DNA from: Gammaproteobacteria bacterium
GTDB taxonomy: Bacteria > Pseudomonadota > Gammaproteobacteria > JAJPIJ01
Direction of reading: 5' to 3'
NCBI GenBank assembly: GCA_022071965.1
Contig: JAJVIQ010000014.1
Coordinates: 27,128 to 91,127, forward strand
Length of the DNA: 64,000 nucleotides
A program made the position numbers and the translations under genes. This document shows positions 8,760 to 17,209 of the stretch, piece after piece; the stretch's first letter is position 1, and the number at the start of each line of letters is the position of its first letter. Below the pieces are notes generated by a model, which saw only the letters and a list, made by a program, of their open reading frames with translations, searched no databases and was not told where the DNA came from.

Positions 8760-8821
8760 TTACATATAGGATGCTGTGTGCTTCGGGGTCCCACGTCCCT
8801 AGGCAGCAGAGACGGTTGCCC

Positions 8822-10936
8822 ATGACCGACAAAGTCCGTCGCGACGCCTTGAAACCAGGGCAGTTGGTGCACTGGTACGAGATCAAGCGTGTCCTGGGTC
8901 AGGGTGGCTTCGGTATCACCTATCTGGCACACGACACCAACCTGCACCAGCTTGTCGCCATCAAGGAGTATCTACCCACAGAGTTTGCAGTCCGCGAGGC
9001 AGACGGCACGGTGCAGCCGCGCTCCGACGCCGATCTCGAGCGTTATCGATTCGGACTCAGCCGGTTCATCGGAGAGGCACGCACGCTTGCCCGATTTGAC
9101 CACCCCAATATCGTCCGCGTGATGTCGATATTCGAGGCACGCAATACTGCCTACATGGCGATGCAATATGAGGACGGCGAAAATCTACGCGACATACTGG
9201 ACAGGCGGAAAACACTAAGCGAAGCGGAATTGTTGCAGATCCTGCTGCCGCTGCTGGATGGGCTCGCGCTCGTACACGCAGCCGGATTCATCCATCGCGA
9301 CATACAGCCCGCGAACATATACGTGCGCAACGACGGCAGCCCGGTCCTGCTCGACTTCGGTGCCGCGCGGCAATCAGTCGGGCGTACACAAACCATTACC
9401 ATTCTCGTCTCGCCAGGGTACGCGCCCCTGGAACAGTATTACGCGAGCGGCGGACAGCAGGGACCGTGGACTGATATCTACGCCCTTGGCGCCACCATGT
9501 ATAGAGCGGTGGCGGGAATACCTCCTATCGATGCCATCGAGCGAAGCCAGGGCATACTGGGCAGCACCCGCGACATTCTCGTTCCCGCGACCGTGATCGG
9601 AAGGAGTCGCTACTCCGCTCGATTTCTCGCTGCCATCGATCACGCTTTGAGATTCGCAGAGAAGGACCGACCACAGTCAGTACTGGAATGGCGCAGGGAG
9701 CTTTGCGACGATGCCGCCCCCGTCAGGAACTCGGCGACAATGGGTGCGGGCGAAGCCGAAGGGGTTCAGGCCTCGAAGAGTTCCATAGCACCGGCGAATG
9801 GCAGCGCGGGCCGCAGGAAAGCGCTCGGTCTTGCAGCCGCGCTTGTCGGCCTCATCGCCGCATTCACCGCAGGGACTTTCCTCCGGCGCCCTATTCCGAC
9901 GGATCACGGATCAGCTACGACTTCGGGCGTCATCATGGAGCTGCGTGCGGAGATTTCACGGCTGCGCGATCGGGTGGATGAGCTGGACAGGCCGTCGCCA
10001 GCAGCTCAGCACCTGCCTCCCACCCCGACTGTTGCAAAAAGGCCGGCGTCCTCCGAGACTGTGGCGGCAGCGAACGCCACTCCCGGCGTTCCGACTACCA
10101 CTGCGGCTACCCTGCCGGGCGGCCGAAGGGCGATTACGCCCAAGGCCCTCGAGGTAGTCTCGACCGCATCGCGACAATCCGAGGCTTCCACCGCCGTCTC
10201 GCCCTCCGCCGACACGAAAAGCGCCATGGATTTGGAGTCCGCTGACCGCCAGACACCCCCCGCCCGGCCGCAAGAGATCCCTCTGCCGCCGACGTCGTCC
10301 CGGTCAACGTTAGTGCGCTCGGCGTCATCGGCCGCAACGCGGCAAACGGCCAAACGACAGGAGCCTCCTGCGGAGGTCGCTACCGAATCGGCAGAACCTC
10401 CGCAGGCTAGCGCCAGTACCGTGGCATCCCCTGCGGGACGAACGCAGGCATCGGCGTTGACACCCGCGCATGAACCGGAGAACTCGAGCGTCGAACCGGA
10501 GGCTCCGCCTGCATCACCGGACTCGCAGTTGCAGGGGGCGAAAACTGCATACAAGCGCGGCGACTACCCGCACGCATTTGCCACCATGGAACCGCTTGCC
10601 CGCAACGGTCAACCCGAAGCCCAGTATTATTTGAGCTTGATGTATGAGACCGGGAGCGGCACGAGCCGCGACACCGACCGAGCGACCAGCCTGTTACGCC
10701 AGGCTGCGAATGGCGGCATTGTCGAGGCGCAGATGAAACTCGCGCACATGTACGCCGCTGGCCAAGGTGTCCCAAAGGACCCGTTTTATGCCTACGTCTG
10801 GTACGCTGTGGCTGCCTCCACCGGCAGCGCCGCCGCCACTCAGCAACGCGACGCTGCGGCCGACGCCCTGCAACCGATGGAACGCCGGCAGGCGGAAGCA
10901 TTGAGCAGCTCCATACGCGCGCGTATTGATCGCTGA
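8822..10936 (+). CDS. Membrane Ser/Thr protein kinase with C-terminal Sel1 repeats
   Basis: 704 residues. The PknB-type kinase domain spans about 20-300: glycine loop LGQGGFGITYL (25-35), VAIK with Lys48, catalytic loop HRDIQPAN (158-165), DFG at 178-180 and SPGYAPLEQY in the activation region. The catalytic-loop lysine that normally follows HRD-x is Gln162 here. A transmembrane segment lies at about 333-355. The region beyond it is rich in Pro, Ala, Thr and Ser (periplasmic linker). Two Sel1-like repeats (AQYYLSLMYETGSG, AQMKLAHMYAAGQG) end the protein. Kinase inside, Sel1 repeats outside is the expected topology. The start at 8822 is favoured by position relative to a promoter, though its ribosome site is weak. 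The phosphorylation target is unknown. Confidence 0.9.
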   Translation: MTDKVRRDALKPGQLVHWYEIKRVLGQGGFGITYLAHDTNLHQLVAIKEYLPTEFAVREADGTVQPRSDADLERYRFGLSRFIGEARTLARFDHPNIVRVMSIFEARNTAYMAMQYEDGENLRDILDRRKTLSEAELLQILLPLLDGLALVHAAGFIHRDIQPANIYVRNDGSPVLLDFGAARQSVGRTQTITILVSPGYAPLEQYYASGGQQGPWTDIYALGATMYRAVAGIPPIDAIERSQGILGSTRDILVPATVIGRSRYSARFLAAIDHALRFAEKDRPQSVLEWRRELCDDAAPVRNSATMGAGEAEGVQASKSSIAPANGSAGRRKALGLAAALVGLIAAFTAGTFLRRPIPTDHGSATTSGVIMELRAEISRLRDRVDELDRPSPAAQHLPPTPTVAKRPASSETVAAANATPGVPTTTAATLPGGRRAITPKALEVVSTASRQSEASTAVSPSADTKSAMDLESADRQTPPARPQEIPLPPTSSRSTLVRSASSAATRQTAKRQEPPAEVATESAEPPQASASTVASPAGRTQASALTPAHEPENSSVEPEAPPASPDSQLQGAKTAYKRGDYPHAFATMEPLARNGQPEAQYYLSLMYETGSGTSRDTDRATSLLRQAANGGIVEAQMKLAHMYAAGQGVPKDPFYAYVWYAVAASTGSAAATQQRDAAADALQPMERRQAEALSSSIRARIDR

Positions 10937-11045
10937 CCGAACGAAGCATGTCGCCAGACACGGCCAGGTCGCCGGCGCGACGCGTATGGTCGTTGGGAAG
11001 CGTCTATTCTTTTGATGTGCAGTAGATCACGCCGCGAGGACGACC

Positions 11046-11669
11046 ATGGCAGCAACTGGACGGCTCTCCGCTTCCTGCATCGGCCATTTTGTGGCTGTTT
11101 TCTGCCTGTTTACGCTTCCCGGCTGCGCCGGCAGACAACTGGTCAACGATGCTGTTGCCGCCGTGAACGAGGAGTTTCGGAAGGGCTATGAGGAGGCTCT
11201 CGCCACCTCCGGGACCCGAACGTTCCGGACAAATACCCAAAGCGGCATTGCGGCGCTCCGCAGTTGTCTGACGGGAATGGGTATGCACGTGGTGGATGAG
11301 GATGCAGAAGCCGGGTATCTGCGCACATCCGGCCCGGCGCCGTCTCCCCTGGACACGCAAGATTGGCAGAAAGCCGTCCGCATCGACCAACCTCGCTTCC
11401 GGAAGATCCTCGCGGACCATGTGGGATTGCTGGCGTATCTTGTCGGCCTGGAGCCCGAGGGACTCGACGTGATCATCAACGGCACCGCCGTACAGAAGCC
11501 TTCCGGCGTTGAACTCTCGCTCACGATGCGCACAGCCGAGACGAAGCCTCCTCCGTCAGGCATGCCGCGTCGGCAGTACCCACCACCATCTGCGGTGCGC
11601 ATCGGCCTGGACAAGATCTGGAAATGCGTTGACCAGCACATCTCGTCGTCGGCCCGTTCCATACCATGA
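11046..11669 (+). CDS. Predicted lipoprotein of unknown function
   Basis: 207 residues. The N-terminus is a lipoprotein signal (hydrophobic FVAVFCLF followed by the lipobox LPGC, Cys near residue 27), so the protein should be anchored in the outer or inner membrane. Mature motifs include GIAALRSCLTGMGMHVVDED, which suggests a small alpha-beta module, and a late cysteine in WKCVDQH. No family is recognised. GAGGA precedes the ATG. It follows the kinase by 109 bases on the same strand and may belong to its operon; the gene downstream is convergent. Confidence 0.7.
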   Translation: MAATGRLSASCIGHFVAVFCLFTLPGCAGRQLVNDAVAAVNEEFRKGYEEALATSGTRTFRTNTQSGIAALRSCLTGMGMHVVDEDAEAGYLRTSGPAPSPLDTQDWQKAVRIDQPRFRKILADHVGLLAYLVGLEPEGLDVIINGTAVQKPSGVELSLTMRTAETKPPPSGMPRRQYPPPSAVRIGLDKIWKCVDQHISSSARSIP

Positions 11670-11706
11670 CTCGCTGCGACCAGAAAGCGCAAGGCGACAA
11701 TTCCGG

Positions 11707-14700
11707 CTACGGCGAAGGAGAATTGCGAACGAGGGTCTCATAAATCGCCTGGATCTGCGGTGAAAGCGTACCATGCCGTAGCGAACTCTCGTTGCGGCAA
11801 CGTTCATAGACATTGAGGGCATCGTCCGGCCGCCCCAGCTTTCGGTAGGCAAGCATAAGCGCCCGGTATGGGCCCTCTGCCTCGCGGTCACGCGCGATAG
11901 CCCGTTCGTAACAATCAACAACGCTTTCCGAGTGCCCGGCGCGGTCCAAGAACGAGACGATCTCGGTCAGGCATTGCAGAAGCCGGCCACGGAAGCTGTC
12001 TCGGCACGTAACAACGCATGGAAAGTCAGATTCGTCTTTCAGAAACGGGCCGGTGTAGCAATCGAACAATTCATCGGCGAGTCTCTCGACGAATTGCGGC
12101 TCTATCGTCTGTAAAGGGCGGCGGACCAGGGCCTCTATCGCGTTCGCTATCTGCTCGAACTGCCAGGTATCGACATGGCATTGTCGCTGGTTGAGGCTCA
12201 CCCTGCCCTCAGCCAGCAGCACCGCATCCTCGGTACCAAGCATCTTGCGCAATCGATGAAGCGTGATCGTGAATGACTTGCGGGCGTACTCTTCATCCAC
12301 GCGCGGCCAGAGTGTCTCGGCGAGCAGGTCGGCACGTACGTTTCTGCCACCCATGGCAATGAGGACCTTGAGCAACTCCAGAGGGCGACCCTGCGTTTTT
12401 GCAGGCGGCGCCTGAATCTCCTCTCCTACCATCAATCGGAAGTCGCCCAGCGTCGCGATCCGGATCTGCCACGGCCACCCGGCGACCCTGAGTGGCGGTG
12501 ACTCCGGAAACAGCTTTCGCGTACGTATGAGGAGGCGCGCGTAGTCAGGGTCAATATCTTCTTCCAGCGCCTCCAGACACAAGCGTGCCATGACTGCGGG
12601 CTGCCACCACAGCACAGGCAAGAAACCGTGCTCACGCCCCAATCCGAAGGCATAACGCAGCGAATTGAGGCCGGACCGTCTGCGTCCCTCCTCGATGGCA
12701 ACCGCAGCATAGCTGAGCAGAGTCATGAACTCGAAGAGGGGATTGCCCAGATCACGGGTCAGGCTGTGTAGCCGCCGCCCCTGCGCAGCCCCTTGGCGCC
12801 GGTCACCGCATTCGAACAGTACCTGGACCATTGCCGAGCGACACAGAACCTCCAGGAAAGGGATCCCAAGCTCTATTGCCACCTCCAGTGCCTCTTTCAG
12901 CTCGCGGTAGGCCGTGATGAGATCGCGACGAAGTGCGGCAGTCCAGGCGCAGAGGTAGTGATAGAAGCATTGGTCGATTCGACGACCGCGCGAAACAACA
13001 TCATGCCATTGTTCGCATAGCTGTGCGGCCCCTGCGAGATCCCCAGCCGCTAACGCGGCGCTCATGCCGCTGGCGAGGAGTTGAGTCCGCCACGCCTTGA
13101 TCTCATGCGTTTGGCACTGGCCAAGCCCATCGCGCACGGAGGCGAGACAAGCCTCGTAACGGCCCGAGAGGGCGTGGTGCATGGCTTCGGCGGCGCGGAA
13201 CACCACCACCGCAACGGGAGAAAGCCCGGGACGCGCGATCACCTCGCGCAGTGCGTCTATGACATTTCGCGCGCGGTCAAGCTCCCCCGTCAGCATCAAT
13301 CCGATGGCCACCATCGGCTCGATCAAACCGCGCTGGCGCGCGGCGTCGCTCGCCCCGCGCGCAAGCTGCGAAGCGCGTACCAGCCACACATCCAGGTCGG
13401 GATTCGAAGGCTGGCGAAGTATCTGCGACATGAACATGCAATAGCATATTCGTGCCTCCTCGGCACTCAAGACATCCGGGCAGGCCTTCAGGAGGCGGTC
13501 GAGTTCGGCGATCCATCTATCTAGCGGAGTCAGGTCATCGAGTTCCGCAAGCAACGTGTTCATCACTCCCACGCAACTCAGGATCGCCCCCTTGGGATCC
13601 ACCATATTCGCGGCGACAAACGAGGAGTAGGCCTTCTCGAACCAGCGCCGGCCTGCCCGTGGCGCGCTGCGGGCGCTCGCGGCACCGGACCAGTACTGCA
13701 ACCACGGATCTCCCGACACCAATTCTGGTGGCAGATCATCCAGCCAGCGACCCAGCACCTCGTCGCGTCCAGAATCAAGCATCGATTCGGAATAGTCCCT
13801 CACTGCTGACGCCAGGCGGTCCCATGCCGCGATCTCCGCGAACAAGGCGACGGCGTCCTCGATCCGCCCCGCGGCCAGGAGTACCTCCGCAGCAGTGCGT
13901 TGCTCGTCGGCCAGCTCGCGCGCGTTTCGAGTATCCCTGGCTCGCCTCAACAAGAACTCGCGGAATAGTATGTGCATTTGATATTCGTGCTCACGGCCAT
14001 TCTGCTTCTCGGTGACGAAATAGTTGTTCAGCGTGAGGTTTGCCAGCAGGCGTGCGGCATCGGCTTGCCCTGATACCGCCTCAGCCATCGGGGCAGTCAT
14101 CCTCGACAAGTGCGCCGCGCGCAGGAGAAACTCCTGGGTAGTCGGTTCGAAACGATCGAAGATCTCACCGGCCAGATAATCGAATACTGTCTGGGGCACT
14201 TGCGCCATACACCCCTCCGGGGGAAGTGCGCCGTGCCTCCGGCTTTCCAGCATCAGCACCAGCCCCGCGGCCCACCCGTCGCTATCCGCACAAAGCCGAT
14301 TGCAGTTGTCCTCGGTGAGCTTGACCCCGCGCAATGCGGCGAGGTCCGCGATCTCGCTGCCTGTGAAGCGCAAGTCCGACCAGTCCACGATCTCCAATCG
14401 GGTCTGCGCCCGATAACGCGCCATCTGCGCCGGCGGCTCGGACCGCGACAGGATCATCGCGCAGACGCCCGGCGGCATTTCGTCCAGGCCCGCCATGATG
14501 GCTTCCTGCGAGTCGGAATGCGGCGGAAGCTCGTGATAGTTGTCGAACACCAGCACAAATGGGCTCTGTACCCGATGGTAGAGGTTGCGGAAGAACCGCT
14601 TGGCGAAGGCCCCGACACTTTGCACATACTCCGGCGTAAACAGGGGGAGCGGCCGGCCACGCAGGTGCCGATGCTTCTCCGCTGTTCGTCCCAGGTAGTG

Positions 14701-14937
14701 AAACAATGTCGCGGCGTCGATATCCGCTTGGTCGAGCTGATACCAGAGGTAATCGATATCGCGATGCTCCAGATAGCTCGAAACCAATGTCGTCTTTCCC
14801 GCACCAGCCGGCCCGGAGATCCAGACGACGCCGTGAACGGCTGCCTCATCGAGTCTCTCGAACAGCCGCTCGCGCATGGCTACCCTGGCCAGCTTGGGCC
14901 GAGTTATCTTTGCGAGACTTAGGGTCGTGTCCGACAT
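11707..14937 (-). CDS. MalT-type STAND ATPase with C-terminal winged helix and BTAD
   Basis: 1076 residues. Walker A GPAGAGKTT at 42-50 and FVLVFDNYHEL (Walker B) belong to a STAND/MalT-like ATPase. A long helical repeat region (about 350-810) follows. From about 826 a winged helix begins (IRIATLGDFRLMV, GRPLELLKVLIAMGG, FTITLHRLRKML), and a BTAD ends the protein (PYRALMLAYRKLGRP, ALNVYERCRNE). MalT-family ATPases are ligand-controlled activators, but they normally end in a LuxR helix-turn-helix; here the DNA-binding part is of SARP/AfsR type. The ATG at 14937 is chosen by domain start; the upstream frame lacks conservation signals. It is divergent from the TRAP operon and is its likely regulator (inference). 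Confidence 0.9.
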   Translation of the reverse strand: MSDTTLSLAKITRPKLARVAMRERLFERLDEAAVHGVVWISGPAGAGKTTLVSSYLEHRDIDYLWYQLDQADIDAATLFHYLGRTAEKHRHLRGRPLPLFTPEYVQSVGAFAKRFFRNLYHRVQSPFVLVFDNYHELPPHSDSQEAIMAGLDEMPPGVCAMILSRSEPPAQMARYRAQTRLEIVDWSDLRFTGSEIADLAALRGVKLTEDNCNRLCADSDGWAAGLVLMLESRRHGALPPEGCMAQVPQTVFDYLAGEIFDRFEPTTQEFLLRAAHLSRMTAPMAEAVSGQADAARLLANLTLNNYFVTEKQNGREHEYQMHILFREFLLRRARDTRNARELADEQRTAAEVLLAAGRIEDAVALFAEIAAWDRLASAVRDYSESMLDSGRDEVLGRWLDDLPPELVSGDPWLQYWSGAASARSAPRAGRRWFEKAYSSFVAANMVDPKGAILSCVGVMNTLLAELDDLTPLDRWIAELDRLLKACPDVLSAEEARICYCMFMSQILRQPSNPDLDVWLVRASQLARGASDAARQRGLIEPMVAIGLMLTGELDRARNVIDALREVIARPGLSPVAVVVFRAAEAMHHALSGRYEACLASVRDGLGQCQTHEIKAWRTQLLASGMSAALAAGDLAGAAQLCEQWHDVVSRGRRIDQCFYHYLCAWTAALRRDLITAYRELKEALEVAIELGIPFLEVLCRSAMVQVLFECGDRRQGAAQGRRLHSLTRDLGNPLFEFMTLLSYAAVAIEEGRRRSGLNSLRYAFGLGREHGFLPVLWWQPAVMARLCLEALEEDIDPDYARLLIRTRKLFPESPPLRVAGWPWQIRIATLGDFRLMVGEEIQAPPAKTQGRPLELLKVLIAMGGRNVRADLLAETLWPRVDEEYARKSFTITLHRLRKMLGTEDAVLLAEGRVSLNQRQCHVDTWQFEQIANAIEALVRRPLQTIEPQFVERLADELFDCYTGPFLKDESDFPCVVTCRDSFRGRLLQCLTEIVSFLDRAGHSESVVDCYERAIARDREAEGPYRALMLAYRKLGRPDDALNVYERCRNESSLRHGTLSPQIQAIYETLVRNSPSP

Positions 14938-15108
14938 GACAACTTTTGCCTTACCCTGAAATAAGAATAGACCATGCGGCTGCATGCAAAGGGCCAGTGC
15001 CGGCGGCACTTTCCCACGTCCCGCGAGTAACGGCATCCATGCCGTGTTCCGTAGCGCGCCGCCCGCTCGGTATCGCGTGGCCCGCCTGGTCTGAGCGGCG
15101 ATGCTGAC

Positions 15109-15141
15109 CGTAACTCCCCTGTAAGCGTTTCGTAACTACCC
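15109..15141. promoter_or_regulatory. Three 11-bp direct repeats upstream of the TRAP operon
   Basis: Three adjacent 11-mers read CGTAACTCCCC (15109), TGTAAGCGTTT (15120) and CGTAACTACCC (15131). All share GTAA at the same phase; the outer two match at 10 of 11 positions and sit 22 bp apart. SARP/BTAD proteins bind this geometry. The site lies between the MalT-BTAD regulator and the TRAP genes. A weak -10 candidate, TACTAG, is at 15157. Confidence 0.45.
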
Positions 15142-15174
15142 TTCCCATGCCGCACTTACTAGAGTTCCCGATAC

Positions 15175-16164
15175 ATGCACATTCGAGCGCTCGATATCCG
15201 AGCGACCATGCCAGTGAACGTCAAAGGACTCGTTGACCGTCAAAGGGCCCGCCGCAGGCCGGGTATCGCGACAGCGCTTGCGGTAGCACTACTCCTTGCT
15301 GGTAGTGGCTGTTCGGTCCGTAACTTCGTCAGTGCCCGCCTCGCCGACTCGCTGGCGGACAGCGGAGAGGTTTACGCCCAAGACGATGACATAGAACTGG
15401 TCGGCGCGGCGACCCCGTTCGGGTTGAAGACCATCGAATCGCTGCTCCTCGCGCAGCCCCAACACCGCGGACTACTACTTGCCGCCGCCCGGGGTTTTGC
15501 GCAGTACGCCTATATCTATGTCGCGACCCCCGCGGATACAGCGGAGGAGCGCGATATCGGGGCAGCCTATGCGCAACGTGAACGGGCCAGGCGACTCTAC
15601 CTGCGGGCCCGCAACTATGGGTTGCGTGGGCTTGAAGTCACGCATCCCGGATTGGGACAGATGCTCCGCCAGGACCCAACGGGTGCGGTTGCGCGCGTGG
15701 ATGCCCATGACGTGGATCTCCTGTACTGGTGTGCCGTCTCATGGGCAGCCGCGATCGCTTTGGCGAAAGACGACGCGTTCCTGATCGCCGATCTTCCGCA
15801 GACGGATGCACTCATAGACCGGGCGCTGGTGCTGGACGAAGCATTCGATGATGGCGCAATCCACGTCTTCCTCATTGGTTACGAGATGGCACGCAAGACT
15901 CGTGGCGGCGATGCGGCCGCCACGGCCCGCAAACACTTCGAGCGTGCGGTCGAGCTGTCAGATGGTCTGCGTGCGGCACCGTACGTCGCACTTGCCGAGT
16001 CTGTGGCTGTCGCTGAGCAGAAGCGCGAGGAATTCGAAGAGCTGCTCGAGCGCGCTCTTGCCGTCGATCCTGACGCGCGTCCGGAGTGGCGGCTTGCCAA
16101 TCTCGTGATGCAGCAGCGTGCCCGCTGGCTTTTGGCACGGATCGGGGAACGGTTCGGTGGGTGA
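15175..16164 (+). CDS. TRAP transporter T component (TatT-like lipoprotein)
   Basis: 329 residues. A basic N-region and hydrophobic segment (IATALAVALLLAGSGCS) suggest a lipoprotein with Cys near residue 46. The mature protein is helical, with repeats such as RARRLYLRARNYGLRGLE, HVFLIGYEMARK and FEELLERALAVDPDARPEW, consistent with the TPR-like TatT fold described for TPAT-type TRAP systems. In those systems TatT trimers associate with the periplasmic binding protein and may pass hydrophobic ligand. The neighbour directly downstream is the DctP-like binding protein, which strongly supports the call. The start could also be the ATG at 15208, which would give a more usual signal peptide and 5' leader. 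Confidence 0.8.
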   Translation: MHIRALDIRATMPVNVKGLVDRQRARRRPGIATALAVALLLAGSGCSVRNFVSARLADSLADSGEVYAQDDDIELVGAATPFGLKTIESLLLAQPQHRGLLLAAARGFAQYAYIYVATPADTAEERDIGAAYAQRERARRLYLRARNYGLRGLEVTHPGLGQMLRQDPTGAVARVDAHDVDLLYWCAVSWAAAIALAKDDAFLIADLPQTDALIDRALVLDEAFDDGAIHVFLIGYEMARKTRGGDAAATARKHFERAVELSDGLRAAPYVALAESVAVAEQKREEFEELLERALAVDPDARPEWRLANLVMQQRARWLLARIGERFGG

Positions 16165-17209
16165 TCGTGCCGGCCTTTTGAAGGTGATATCGAGCGGCCG
16201 GTTCCGACTGGCCGCGGCCGCTTTATTTCTCCTTTTCCACATATCCGATTCGGCAACAGCAGAACGGTCACTTGTCATCAAAGTCGCAACTATGGCCCCG
16301 AGAGGCTCGCTGTACCACCGCGTGGTCCAGGAGATTGGCGAAAAGTGGACCCGGGCGCAGGGGCCAGACGGGAATTTCATCGTGTACCCGGACAGCAGCC
16401 AGGGCACTGAGTTCGACGTATTGCGACGGATGCGTGTCGGACAAATACAGGCTGCCATGTTGACCGTCGCGGGTCTGCGTGAGATCGAACCACGCGTCAC
16501 TGCGCTGCAGCAGGTGCCTTTGATGTTTCGCTCGTGGGAGGAGTTCGACTATGTCGCCGCACGCCTGCAGCCGGAGCTCGAGCGGCGCATCCTTGCAAAA
16601 GGCTATGTAGTGCTCTTCTGGGGTGAAGGCGGCTGGATCCAGTTCTTCAGCAAGACTCCTCTCATGATGCCGGCTGACTTCAAAGGTCAGCGCATTTTTG
16701 CCGGAGCCGGCGACCCGTCGCAGCTGCATATCTTCAAGACGTTTGGCTACCGGCCGGTGGTAATCAAGGTAACCGATGTGCCGCAAGCGCTGCAGAGCGG
16801 GATGATCGATGCAGTGCTACTGCCAACCATGTGGTCGCTCGGTTATCAAATCGATCGCGCCGCACCGTATATGCTGCACGTGAACTGGGCACCGGTCGTG
16901 GGCGCCACAATCATGACTCTAGACAGCTGGAACGCCATGACACCCGAAGTGCAGGAGGTTCTTCGGGCGGCGTCCATGGACGCCGCCCGCAAGCTGCATG
17001 AGCATCGTCGCAGACTGGACGACGATGCGATCAGCGCGATGCGGTCCCGCGGGCTTCACGTACATGACACGACTCCGGAGGTCGACCGTGCGTGGCGCGA
17101 ACTCGCACAAACGGCATGGACGCATATTCGTGGAAATACCGTCCCGGCCGAGGCGTTCGATCGCGTGCAGGAGCTTCTTGGCGAGTTTCGCAGCAGAGCC
17201 ACCCCATGA
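16157..17209 (+). CDS. TRAP transporter substrate-binding protein, DctP family
   Basis: About 350 residues. After a signal peptide (LAAAALFLLFHISDSATA) the mature chain begins LVIKVATMAPRGS, typical of DctP/TAXI-type periplasmic proteins. Later motifs include GEKWTRA, SSQGTEF, VLFWGEGG, MPADFKGQRIF and VPQALQSGMIDA, all family hallmarks. The conserved arginine that binds carboxylates in many DctP proteins cannot be assigned with certainty, so the ligand is open. The start is uncertain: GTG at 16157 (preceded by GGGGAAC and overlapping the TatT stop), TTG at 16178 or GTG at 16184. The stop overlaps the permease start in ATGA. Confidence 0.85.
   Translation: MGDRAGLLKVISSGRFRLAAAALFLLFHISDSATAERSLVIKVATMAPRGSLYHRVVQEIGEKWTRAQGPDGNFIVYPDSSQGTEFDVLRRMRVGQIQAAMLTVAGLREIEPRVTALQQVPLMFRSWEEFDYVAARLQPELERRILAKGYVVLFWGEGGWIQFFSKTPLMMPADFKGQRIFAGAGDPSQLHIFKTFGYRPVVIKVTDVPQALQSGMIDAVLLPTMWSLGYQIDRAAPYMLHVNWAPVVGATIMTLDSWNAMTPEVQEVLRAASMDAARKLHEHRRRLDDDAISAMRSRGLHVHDTTPEVDRAWRELAQTAWTHIRGNTVPAEAFDRVQELLGEFRSRATP

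Larger units (their letters stand above)
8330..8821. other. Divergent intergenic region between CoA-activase operon and kinase
   Basis: 492 bases without a supported gene. It contains a palindrome near the operon start and a candidate promoter for the kinase, listed separately. Open frames extending from either neighbour into this region lack ribosome binding sites. Confidence 0.6.

Noticed and set aside
8576..8821. N-terminal extension of the Sel1-repeat kinase
   Set aside because: 82 residues without kinase features, and a candidate promoter lies inside this stretch.
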